NCBI GenBank assembly: GCA_964573885.1
Contig: CAZNLL010000154.1
Span: 1-8,203, forward strand
Length of the DNA stretch: 8,203 nt
Direction of reading: 5' to 3'
From: CAZNLL01 sp964573885
GTDB taxonomy: Bacteria > Desulfobacterota > DSM-4660 > Desulfatiglandales > Desulfatiglandaceae
The position numbers and the translations under genes are program-made. Below are positions 1 to 6,429 of the stretch, one piece after another. Each line of letters opens with the position of its first letter. Position 1 is the first letter of the stretch. The notes under the pieces were generated by a model. The model searched no databases and had not been told where the DNA came from. It saw only the letters and a list, made by a program, of their open reading frames with translations.

Positions 1-731
1 ATGGTATCACCATTGAGCATGGGATTTTCAATGATTTGTGCACACAAATTCGCGAATTCAGAGGGTTTCCCCATTCTTTTCGGAAAATTTAATTTCTCAA
101 TCAGAGATGCTTTAACCGCATCCGTCATCCCTGCAATCATGGGCGTTTCAAACAGCCCTGGAGCAATTGTCATGACCCGTATGCCATATTGAGCAAACTC
201 TCGAGCAATGGGAAGTGTCATCCCAACAATACCGGCCTTGGAAGCACTATAGGCTGCCTGACCGATTTGCCCCTCGAAGGCGGCACCTGAGGAAGTATTG
301 ATGATAACCCCCTTCTCTCCGTTATCATTGGGAGCATTATTTACCATTTGCTCTGCCGCCGCCCTGATAACGTGCATTGTCCCCACCAGATTGATTTGTA
401 AAACGGTATTAAAGAGCTCCATATCTATGGGGCCTTTTTTGCCTAAAACCTTGGCTGCGTTGGGCACACCGGCGCAGCTGATTGCTGCATGAACAGCTCC
501 GAATTTGTCCAATGTTTTTTTTATTGCTTCTTGAACACTGTTAATATCGGTGACATCGGTTTTGCAGAAAACAGCATGTTCGCCTAACTCAGAAGTCAGA
601 TCTTCACCCTTGTCTTGTGTCAGATCCAAGATCCCTATTTTGGCCCCTTTTTCCGCCAAGAGCCTCACTGTGGCCGCTCCAAGACCCGAAGCACCCCCAG
701 ATACAATCGCGACGATTCCGTTGATATCCAT
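1..731 (-). CDS. HSD10-like short-chain 3-hydroxyacyl-CoA dehydrogenase (3' end cut by window edge)
   Basis: Short-chain dehydrogenase/reductase, expected to oxidise a 3-hydroxyacyl-CoA to the 3-oxoacyl-CoA with NAD+ (third step of beta-oxidation, cytoplasmic). About 243 residues are visible. The family is about 255 long, so only roughly the last dozen are missing; the visible end (PMLNGDT) is where HSD10 proteins run into their final LDG segment. Seen: Rossmann motif SGGASGLG at residues 11-18 (Ser replaces the usual first Thr), Asp36 at the end of beta-2 favouring NAD, Asn114, and catalytic Ser148, Tyr161 and Lys165 (YSASK). The stretch AAFEGQIGQAAYSASK and IAPGLFETPM closely resemble human HSD17B10 as I remember it. 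The start is set by a strong Shine-Dalgarno at 738-746. It lies 88 nt downstream of the Asp-type acyl-CoA dehydrogenase and shares its lower GC. A generic 3-oxoacyl-ACP reductase role is less likely given the context. Confidence 0.9.
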   Translation of the reverse strand, partial: MDINGIVAIVSGGASGLGAATVRLLAEKGAKIGILDLTQDKGEDLTSELGEHAVFCKTDVTDINSVQEAIKKTLDKFGAVHAAISCAGVPNAAKVLGKKGPIDMELFNTVLQINLVGTMHVIRAAAEQMVNNAPNDNGEKGVIINTSSGAAFEGQIGQAAYSASKAGIVGMTLPIAREFAQYGIRVMTIAPGLFETPMIAGMTDAVKASLIEKLNFPKRMGKPSEFANLCAQIIENPMLNGDT

Positions 732-737
732 GTCTGC

Positions 738-746
738 TCCTCCTTA
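738..746 (-). promoter_or_regulatory. Strong ribosome binding site of the HSD10-like gene
   Basis: The minus strand reads TAAGGAGGA, a near-perfect complement of the 16S anti-Shine-Dalgarno, 6 nt before the ATG at 731. It fixes this start and suggests efficient independent translation after the 88-nt gap from the preceding stop codon. Confidence 0.85.
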
Positions 747-819
747 TTTCACCGCTTGATTTGAATTTAAGCAACTTGTGATCTTTTCAAGCTCATTTTG
801 ATTACCGGCCTGTTTTGAC

Positions 820-1983
820 CTATGCAAAGGCGCTAAGCCCAAGCATGTTTCTTGCAACGATCATTTTTTGCATCTGTGTGGTTCCATCGGGAATGGTCAT
901 GGAACTTGCGTCCCGATAGTATCTTTCTGCCGCATACTCTTCGCTGAGACCGTAGGCTCCCATAATTTGTATGCATTCTCTTGTCGTTTTTACTCCTTCT
1001 TCAGTGGCGTAAGCCTTCGCGATAGAGCTTTCAACTTCACACCGGATACCTTGATCCATCATCCAGAGGGATCGGTAGGCGAGAAACGCGGAGGCATCCG
1101 TCCGGGCCTTCATATCCGCGATCATTTCCTGAATTAATTGAAATTGTCCTATCTTTTTACCCCATTGTTCCCTTTCTTTTGCATATTTTACAGCCAGCGA
1201 AATAGCGGCTTTACTAAACCCGACTGAACCGCAGGCCATCAGGCTCCGAGCTATTTCGAAGGTTCGAAAGGTCGCCTTCAATCCGCTCCCTGGCTTGATG
1301 ATGAATCTCTCCTCAGGTATGAAGATATCTTCAAAAAAAAGCTCGGAAGTAGGAAATGATTTAAGCCCCATTTTTTCAAGCTCTCTGACTTCATATGGGC
1401 TTTCCCTTCGGTCAACCAAAACAAATCCAATTCCTTCCATCCCGTGACTTCGATCGACCGAGGCGAGAACAATGGCGAAATCCGAAACGCTTCCATTGGA
1501 GATCCACGTTTTTGTGCCGTTGAGCAGATACCCGTCATCAACTTCCTTAAGAGTTGTTTCTATGAATGCCGGGTTAGAGCCAACGTTGGGTTCTGTGATG
1601 CCAATACAGGGGACTAAATCACCGGCACAAACTTGTGGTAAATATGTATCCCTAATCTCCTCATTTTCTAACTCAGAGAGCAACCTGCCGATAGCGAGTT
1701 GTATTGTGGCAGTGCCCCATAGGGAGCCCCAGTACTCGGCGATTTTTTCGAAGACCAGACCCGTGGAAACATAATCAAGCCCCATTCCGCCGTACTTCTC
1801 GGGAAGGGGGCCTGAAATAGCCCCAAAGGGCTGGATTTGCCTAAAAAAGTCTTTCAATACTGGAGAATCTCGAAGCACCTTTTTTTTATCATACTCTTCA
1901 ACTATTGGTTCAATATTCTTACGGCAGAACTTGTCAAGACTATCAATCAAAATTTTCTGTTCTTCAGTCAAACCGAAATCCAT
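820..1983 (-). CDS. Acyl-CoA dehydrogenase with Asp at the catalytic-base position
   Basis: FAD-dependent acyl-CoA dehydrogenase, 387 aa, full family length; it should introduce a C=C bond into an acyl-CoA and pass electrons to ETF (no ETF genes in the window). Seen: N-terminal helical domain (LPEKYGGMGLD, residues 60-70), FAD/substrate beta-domain motif TEPNVGSNP at 130-138 (usual form TEPxxGSD), NGTKTWISN, REQWGKKIG in the C-terminal helical domain, and MTIPDGTTQMQK near the end. In the common families that last motif is YEGTSEIQR with Glu as catalytic base; here the residue is Asp366. The helix-G glutamate used by isovaleryl-CoA dehydrogenase also appears absent (FEIARSLMACG). From memory, Asp at this site occurs in cyclohexane/cyclohexene-carboxyl-CoA dehydrogenases of anaerobes; the beta-domain motif also recalls glutaryl-CoA dehydrogenases. 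Exact substrate unknown. The ribosome binding site GAGGTG at 1989-1994 supports the start. Confidence 0.93.
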   Translation of the reverse strand: MDFGLTEEQKILIDSLDKFCRKNIEPIVEEYDKKKVLRDSPVLKDFFRQIQPFGAISGPLPEKYGGMGLDYVSTGLVFEKIAEYWGSLWGTATIQLAIGRLLSELENEEIRDTYLPQVCAGDLVPCIGITEPNVGSNPAFIETTLKEVDDGYLLNGTKTWISNGSVSDFAIVLASVDRSHGMEGIGFVLVDRRESPYEVRELEKMGLKSFPTSELFFEDIFIPEERFIIKPGSGLKATFRTFEIARSLMACGSVGFSKAAISLAVKYAKEREQWGKKIGQFQLIQEMIADMKARTDASAFLAYRSLWMMDQGIRCEVESSIAKAYATEEGVKTTRECIQIMGAYGLSEEYAAERYYRDASSMTIPDGTTQMQKMIVARNMLGLSAFA

Positions 1984-2050
1984 CGCTTCACCTCTTTCGG
2001 GGGTGCTAACTTTTTAATCGCATCTCATATCGCAGATATTGATAGCACGA

Positions 2051-2079
2051 AATATGATGATAATCGTTTATGTATTCAA
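2051..2079 (-). promoter_or_regulatory. Possible sigma70-type promoter for the downstream acyl-CoA dehydrogenase/SDR pair
   Basis: On the minus strand, TTGAAT (2079-2074) and CATATT (2056-2051) are separated by 17 nt. Each matches four of six consensus positions. The site lies at the very end of the TetR remnant, about 70 nt before the ATG at 1983, in an AT-rich stretch. Such weak matches arise often by chance in AT-rich DNA. Confidence 0.3.
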
Positions 2080-2413
2080 GCCGTTTAAAATCAGGTTCAC
2101 GGCAGCATGCAGCGATGCTTTAATACGCTCCCTCTTTCCCGTATGCATGCGATTTCCTTCGAACTTGAGGATACCCATAACCAAGTTCCATATCACTGCA
2201 GAAATCACCTTGGGATCGACCGTGGTAAAGATCCCTTGGTCCGATCCCTTTGACAATGACTGCTTCAAGTTTTTGAAGGTCCTTTTTCATTAAATCTTTA
2301 AGATGGCTTAATTGTTTCTCTGAAAGTGATTCGTGGAATTCTTTTGGCATTCCCCACGCCGGGCTTCGGGACAAGTACCGGGTAAGGGGCATTCCCATGA
2401 GGAGCAGAAACAT
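2068..2413 (-). pseudogene. TetR-family regulator remnant: C-terminal ligand domain only, with one frameshift
   Basis: Two overlapping reading frames together read as the C-terminal half of a TetR/AcrR regulator. The first (2413 to about 2250) gives MFLLLMGMPLTRYL and KKDLQKLEAVIVKG. The second continues SDQGIFTTVDPKVISAVIWN and ends AVNLILNGLNT at a TAA at 2068-2070. The G-x-F-x-x-VDP block followed by a hydrophobic helix is typical of TetR C-terminal domains. Removing one base from the AAAGGG run (minus strand, 2246-2251) joins the frames seamlessly. No helix-turn-helix N-terminus can be found: an in-frame TGA lies two codons before 2413, and only 120 nt separate it from the previous gene's stop, too little for the missing 100 or so residues. 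It is therefore probably a dead repressor of the downstream pair. The single shift alone could be a sequencing error; the missing N-terminus is harder to explain that way. Confidence 0.65.
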
Positions 2414-2533
2414 CCCTCAATACTGAAAAAGAACGGGCTTACCTTCTAAACCGGTATACCCATTTGGCACTTACCTTGGCACAGTGTGCCTTCGATTGAG
2501 GCTCTATGTGTCTTGCTTGGAGTAAATGAGGCC
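2414..2533. other. Intergenic junction between the two operon blocks
   Basis: These 120 nt lie between the Glu-type acyl-CoA dehydrogenase stop and the TetR remnant. No open frame of note, no HTH-coding sequence and no convincing rho-independent terminator was found. A fragment KVSPFFFSIEG (minus strand, about 2415-2445, a different frame from the following MFLLLMG) could be a further piece of the broken regulator, but it is too short to call. The stretch contains the palindrome listed separately. Confidence 0.6.
2478..2490. promoter_or_regulatory. 13-bp palindrome, candidate repressor operator
   Basis: GGCACA-G-TGTGCC is a perfect inverted repeat of 6-bp arms around one central base. The 7-mer TTGGCAC occurs at 2464-2470 and again at 2476-2482, overlapping the left arm. 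The site is just upstream of the TetR remnant, where an autoregulated tetR gene would keep its operator. No T-run follows, so it is not an obvious terminator. The operator role is inference. Confidence 0.3.
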
Positions 2534-3679
2534 CTAGGTCCCCAGGATCCGACCCAGGATCATTCTCTGGACCTCGGACGTCCCCTCCACGATCTGCACC
2601 AGTTTAACGGACTTAAAGTAGCGGGATATGGGATATTCATCCATGTAACCATAACCGCCGTGAATCTGGAGGGCGTTGCTGGCCACCTTTTCCGCAATCT
2701 CCGTGGCATAGAGCTTGGCTACTGTGGCCTCGAAGGTATGCTTTCTGTCCTGGTCCTTGAGCCAGGCCGCCTTAAGGTACTGGTTTCTGGCAAGCTCAAT
2801 GGATACGGCCATGTCGGCGAGTTTGAATTGAACGCCTTGAAAGTCGAAAATAGGTTTCCTGAATTGAATACGTTCCTTCGAATAACGCACCGACTCATCC
2901 AGACAGGCCTGGGCGATACCCACGCTCATGGCGGCCATACTGATGCGACCCGTCTCCAGCACGATCAGGTGCTGGGCGAATCCCCTCCCGGGATCCCCCA
3001 ATACAAAGTCTTTAGGGATTCGACAGTCCTCCAGATTGACTTCATGGGTCGCCGAGGCCTTCCAGGCCATTTTGGCGTATCTCTTCCCCAGGGTGAAGCC
3101 GGGCGTGTCCTTCGGAACGATAAAGGCGGATATGATATTGCCGTTTTTGTCTTTGCCGGTCTTGGCCGCGACCAGAAGGACGGAGGCGTTTTTGAGTCCA
3201 ATGTTGGTCACAAACTGTTTGGTGCCGTTAAGCACCCATTCGTCTCCCTCCTGAACGGCGGTCGTTCTGAGGGAGCCCGCGTCCGAGCCCGAATCGGGTT
3301 CGGTGAGGCCAAAGGCCCCGATCGCTTTGCCCTGGGCGATGGGAATAAGCCACCTTTGCTTTTGCTCTTCTGTGCCAAACACATAGATCTCTTGGCCCGC
3401 AACGCTTGTGGTCACATCCAGCAAGGCACCCAGGGTGATGTCACCTCGGGAGATCTCTTCGATACATACGTGCATGCCCACCCAGTCACCGCCGCTGCCC
3501 CCGTATTCCTCCGGAAAGGGGATACCCATCATGCCCAGTTCCGCCATTTGGTCGAGAATGTCATAAGGGTACTCTCCCGTACGCTCCATTTCCTCTCCCC
3601 GAGGTGCAATGACTTCCTCGGCGAAATCCCTTGACATATCCCGGATCATCTTGTGTTCATCAGTGAGGTCAAAATCCAT
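2534..3679 (-). CDS. Acyl-CoA dehydrogenase, canonical Glu-type (short-chain-like)
   Basis: FAD-dependent acyl-CoA dehydrogenase of 381 aa, the normal length for the butyryl/short-chain-like branch; first step of beta-oxidation with electrons to ETF. Seen: MDFDLTDEHKMIRDM at the N-terminus, FPEEYGG (55-61), FAD-binding TEPDSGSDAG (126-135), NGTKQFVTN, the C-terminal-domain motif HGGYGYMDEYP, and VEGTSEVQRMILGR near the end with catalytic Glu365. Unlike its paralogue at 820-1983, all signature residues are standard. A slight oddity is FKSVKL in place of the usual RDAKI segment before the Glu. Ribosome binding site AAGGAG at 3688-3693, 8 nt before the ATG. It follows the thiolase by 40 nt and is the last gene of block A. 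Substrate cannot be read from sequence. Confidence 0.95.
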   Translation of the reverse strand: MDFDLTDEHKMIRDMSRDFAEEVIAPRGEEMERTGEYPYDILDQMAELGMMGIPFPEEYGGSGGDWVGMHVCIEEISRGDITLGALLDVTTSVAGQEIYVFGTEEQKQRWLIPIAQGKAIGAFGLTEPDSGSDAGSLRTTAVQEGDEWVLNGTKQFVTNIGLKNASVLLVAAKTGKDKNGNIISAFIVPKDTPGFTLGKRYAKMAWKASATHEVNLEDCRIPKDFVLGDPGRGFAQHLIVLETGRISMAAMSVGIAQACLDESVRYSKERIQFRKPIFDFQGVQFKLADMAVSIELARNQYLKAAWLKDQDRKHTFEATVAKLYATEIAEKVASNALQIHGGYGYMDEYPISRYFKSVKLVQIVEGTSEVQRMILGRILGT

Positions 3680-3719
3680 CCTATTGTCTCCTTATCTCAT
3701 CTCAACGAGGTCCCGAGCC

Positions 3720-4925
3720 CTAGAGTTCATTCCCAAAGATGGCGACGCTGCAAACAAGGCTTCCGCAAATACCCCCATGGTTATGGGTGAGGCCAAGGCT
3801 CAAGTCGCCCTTGACCTGGCGCTCCTCCGGCTGAGCCTTACCCTGGAGCTGCTTATAGATCTCATAGGCCATGCGTATGCCGGAGGCACCGATGGGATGG
3901 CCGAAGCATTTCAGGCCGCCGTCACTCTGACAAGGTATCTGACCGTTAAAGTCATAAAAGCCCGCTTCCACATCCTCTCCGGCCTTTCCCACAGGGGATA
4001 TTTGAAGGCTTTCGTATGTGATCAGCTCGCTGATGGAAAAGCAGTCATGGACCTCCATAAGGCTGATCTCGGCCCTGGGGTCTTTGATGCCTGACTCTTC
4101 ATAAGCCTTTTCCCCTGCAATACGGGTGGACTCGAGGTGGATCCCGTCCCAGCTTTGATGTCCGATTCCCGTCGCCGGGGTGAGAGAGATCTGGAGGGCC
4201 TTGACAAAAATGGGGTCAGGCCTGAACTTCTTGGCCATATCCGCCCTGACCACAATCGCTGCGGCGGCACCGTCACTGACACCGCAGCAGTCAAAGAGGC
4301 CGAGGGGGTCCGCCACAATGGGGGCGTTGAGGATGGCCTCCAGGGCCGGTGCCCGTCGCAGATGGGCCCTGGGGTTCATGGCCCCGTTTTGGTGGCTTTT
4401 CCAGGATATCCTGGCAAGAACCTTTTTGCCTTCCTCCCGGCTCAAACCGTATTTTGAAAAATAGGCGTTGGCGATCTGGGCGAACATGCCCGGTGCAGTC
4501 ATGTTGGGGTAGTAGAATTTGCTCTCTTCACCGGTACCGAGGTCGGGCAGCCCTCCGAATCCCGTGTCTTTCAACTTTTCGCACCCAAGGGCGAGAGCGA
4601 TGTCACAGGCGCCTGAGGCCACGGCATAACAGGCCCCCCGGATGGCCTCAGTGCCGGTGGTGCAGAAGTTTTCCACCCGGGTGACCGGGACATTGGGCAA
4701 CTTAAGGGCCCTGGCAAGAGGTATGCCCCCCCTGCCCACATTGACTTCTTCGAAGCAACTGCCGTACCAGGCCGCATCAATGTCGTTGGTTTGTATGCCC
4801 GCATCCTCCGCGGCTTCCTTGTAGGCCTCCACGATGAGGTCCTCTGAACTCTTATCCCATAGTTCCCCGAATTGGGTGCATCCCATACCAACTATGGCAA
4901 CTTTATTCTTGATTCCACTCGCCAT
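3720..4925 (-). CDS. SCP2-type thiolase (acetyl-CoA C-acyltransferase family)
   Basis: Thiolase-superfamily protein of 401 aa, expected to cleave a 3-oxoacyl-CoA with CoA (last step of beta-oxidation). Seen: N-terminal KNKVAIVGMGCTQFG, nucleophile Cys88 in ENFCTTGTEA, VSDGAAAAIV in the middle, HDCF with His293, GHPIGASG with catalytic His343, and a C-terminal HNHGG (381-385) where biosynthetic thiolases have the CxG motif with their second cysteine. HDCF and HN-type endings mark the SCP2/SCP-x branch, whose bacterial members often pair with DUF35 proteins (archaeal thiolase/HMG-CoA synthase complexes, Ltp2/ChsH2, BbsAB). The preceding gene carries exactly such a DUF35 domain and ends only 14 nt upstream, so a complex is likely. 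Ribosome binding site GGGAGGA at 4932-4938 fits the start. With its Cys and His residues present it should be active. Confidence 0.93.
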   Translation of the reverse strand: MASGIKNKVAIVGMGCTQFGELWDKSSEDLIVEAYKEAAEDAGIQTNDIDAAWYGSCFEEVNVGRGGIPLARALKLPNVPVTRVENFCTTGTEAIRGACYAVASGACDIALALGCEKLKDTGFGGLPDLGTGEESKFYYPNMTAPGMFAQIANAYFSKYGLSREEGKKVLARISWKSHQNGAMNPRAHLRRAPALEAILNAPIVADPLGLFDCCGVSDGAAAAIVVRADMAKKFRPDPIFVKALQISLTPATGIGHQSWDGIHLESTRIAGEKAYEESGIKDPRAEISLMEVHDCFSISELITYESLQISPVGKAGEDVEAGFYDFNGQIPCQSDGGLKCFGHPIGASGIRMAYEIYKQLQGKAQPEERQVKGDLSLGLTHNHGGICGSLVCSVAIFGNEL

Positions 4926-4939
4926 ATCTCATCCTCCCA

Positions 4940-6400
4940 TTAGGTCGTTTTCTCAGGGATCGGCGTGGCCTTCCAGAAATAGGCATAGGTCCCCCGCCTC
5001 CTGTCGGCGTATCTGCGGCGGAAAGTCATCTTCACAGGCGTTCCAACCTTGAGCGCATCCAGCCGACAATCCGTAATGTCCAGGTAAAGCCTGCCGCCCT
5101 CGTCAAAATCGATCAGGCCGTATATGGCCGGCGGATCCATGCTGAAGGCCAGGCTGTCGCCGGTAAAAGATTTGATCTTTCCGATCTTGTCATAAAAATA
5201 GTAATCCCCCATTTGATCAATGGCGCCACACTCGGGGTTAATGCAGACCCGTTGTTTCGGGTACTGGGGTGTACCGCACACCTTGCACTTTGACCCGCAG
5301 AGGGCGTTCAAAGACTTCCCTTCCCTGTGCATGACGGAGAGCCTTACAGGGGGCATTTCTTCACCCCGAATACCTATATCCACCGGTATGAGGTCCCTGT
5401 ACACGAGATACTTGGTATAGTTGTCTAAAGCCTCCCTCTGATCCAGATGGCCCTTGATCCCGGTCCGGTCTCTCGCGGTCTCGATATGATCCGTTGCCTC
5501 AAAACAGAGGACATCGCAGCCGTTCCCATACCCGGCCACCAGGATTCTATCTCCGGGTTTGGCCTCTTCCAGGGCGGCCGCCAGCATCATGAGGGCGAGG
5601 GCGGAACCCGTGTCTCCCACAGTGCCGACCAGGTTGTCCTGAACCTGGACCTCTTCGAGGCCTATTTTTTTGGCGATACCCTTGAGTGCGGCCGGCACGG
5701 GGCAGGCAATGACCGCCTTGGTCAAATCTTGCACCTTCAGGCCATACTTATCCATGAAGGCGCCTATGGCTTCAGGAATAACCCTTCCGTACCCTTCATC
5801 CCGGATCCATCTCTCTTCCCAGCCCCGGATAAACCGGTCTTGCTGGGTCCGGCGATAGTCGGGGAAATCACTGGTCAAGGAATAGGACCCTTTTAACTCG
5901 GCGATTACCCTGTCCTCACCGATGAGGAAGGTAGCGGCCCCGTCACCAAAGGTATGCTCCAGGTTGCTTCCCGGTTTTCCCTGGCGTGCGTCAGCGGCAC
6001 AAACCACAAACTCCTTGATGTTCCCTGCTGCTACGGCCTCGCAAGCGGAGATGAGGGCCGTGGTCCCTGATTTGAGGGAGGCCCCAAAGTCCGCCGTCCG
6101 CACGGCAGGGGGCAAGGCCAGGGCCCCGGCGCAGATGGCCGCGTTTTGCCTTTCCAGGTAAGGGGCCGTGGTGGAGCTCAGGGAAAGACCCCCGATGTTT
6201 TCAATGGAGCGACCTTTGAGGCAATCCAGGGCCGCGGCCACGGCCATGGTGACACTGTCTTCATCGTAATTGGCCACCGCCTTGTCTCCCCTGGCCACAG
6301 AGGCGGTCGCCGCGTTGAACCAGCCCATGGCTGAGAAGATGCTTTTTCGATTTAATCTGTAACGGGGTATATAGGCCCCGTAGGAAGTAATGCCTACCAT
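4940..6400 (-). CDS. HMG-CoA-synthase-like protein fused to a C-terminal DUF35 zinc-ribbon/OB-fold, catalytic triad missing
   Basis: 486 aa in two parts. Residues 1 to about 305 resemble archaeal/bacterial HMG-CoA synthase (thiolase fold): ITSYGAYIPRYRL at the start, ADARQGKPGSNLEHTFGDGA at 136-155, NLVGTVGDTGSA at 256-267. Residues about 360-486 are DUF35: zinc-ribbon cysteines 372, 375, 386 and 391 (CxxC, then CxxxxC), then an OB-fold (YGLIDFDEGGRLYLDI, VGTPVKMTFRR). Aligned by eye, the synthase triad Glu/Cys/His falls on Thr77 (SSTTAPY), Leu109 (GASLKSGTTAL) and Ala232 (VIACPVP), so normal Claisen chemistry is unlikely. In archaea, DUF35 holds thiolase and synthase together; here the fusion sits 14 nt before the thiolase and may be its structural partner, or Ser108/Cys233 may serve another chemistry. 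The frame stays open to 6520, but I start at the ATG at 6400, where homology begins; upstream would overlap the enoyl-CoA hydratase. Confidence 0.9.
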   Translation of the reverse strand: MVGITSYGAYIPRYRLNRKSIFSAMGWFNAATASVARGDKAVANYDEDSVTMAVAAALDCLKGRSIENIGGLSLSSTTAPYLERQNAAICAGALALPPAVRTADFGASLKSGTTALISACEAVAAGNIKEFVVCAADARQGKPGSNLEHTFGDGAATFLIGEDRVIAELKGSYSLTSDFPDYRRTQQDRFIRGWEERWIRDEGYGRVIPEAIGAFMDKYGLKVQDLTKAVIACPVPAALKGIAKKIGLEEVQVQDNLVGTVGDTGSALALMMLAAALEEAKPGDRILVAGYGNGCDVLCFEATDHIETARDRTGIKGHLDQREALDNYTKYLVYRDLIPVDIGIRGEEMPPVRLSVMHREGKSLNALCGSKCKVCGTPQYPKQRVCINPECGAIDQMGDYYFYDKIGKIKSFTGDSLAFSMDPPAIYGLIDFDEGGRLYLDITDCRLDALKVGTPVKMTFRRRYADRRRGTYAYFWKATPIPEKTT

Positions 6401-6410
6401 AATATCATTT

Positions 6411-6416
6411 CCCCCT
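6411..6416 (-). promoter_or_regulatory. Ribosome binding site deciding the start of the HMG-CoA-synthase-like gene
   Basis: The minus strand reads AGGGGG, 10 nt before the ATG at 6400. Spacing is slightly long and the motif imperfect. Together with the conserved ITSYGAYIP beginning four residues in, it favours this ATG over the longer frame starting at 6520. Confidence 0.55.
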
Positions 6417-6429
6417 GTTGAATGTCTTT

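Noticed and set aside
732..819. Possible terminator between the Asp-type dehydrogenase and the SDR gene
   Set aside because: Only a 4-bp CTTG/CAAG inverted repeat without a T-run; the spacer looks like an ordinary intra-operon gap.
2027..2039. ATATC-GCA-GATAT palindrome upstream of the Asp-type acyl-CoA dehydrogenase
   Set aside because: Short and AT-rich in an AT-rich spacer, so easily chance; no second copy seen.
2486..3634. 382-codon plus-strand open frame
   Set aside because: It lies fully antisense to a canonical acyl-CoA dehydrogenase, resembles no family and is rich in His/Gly/Arg as expected of an antisense shadow of GC-biased codons.
4940..6400. Functional HMG-CoA synthase for the mevalonate pathway
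   Set aside because: The catalytic triad positions carry Thr, Leu and Ala, and the context is catabolic with no HMG-CoA reductase or other mevalonate gene.
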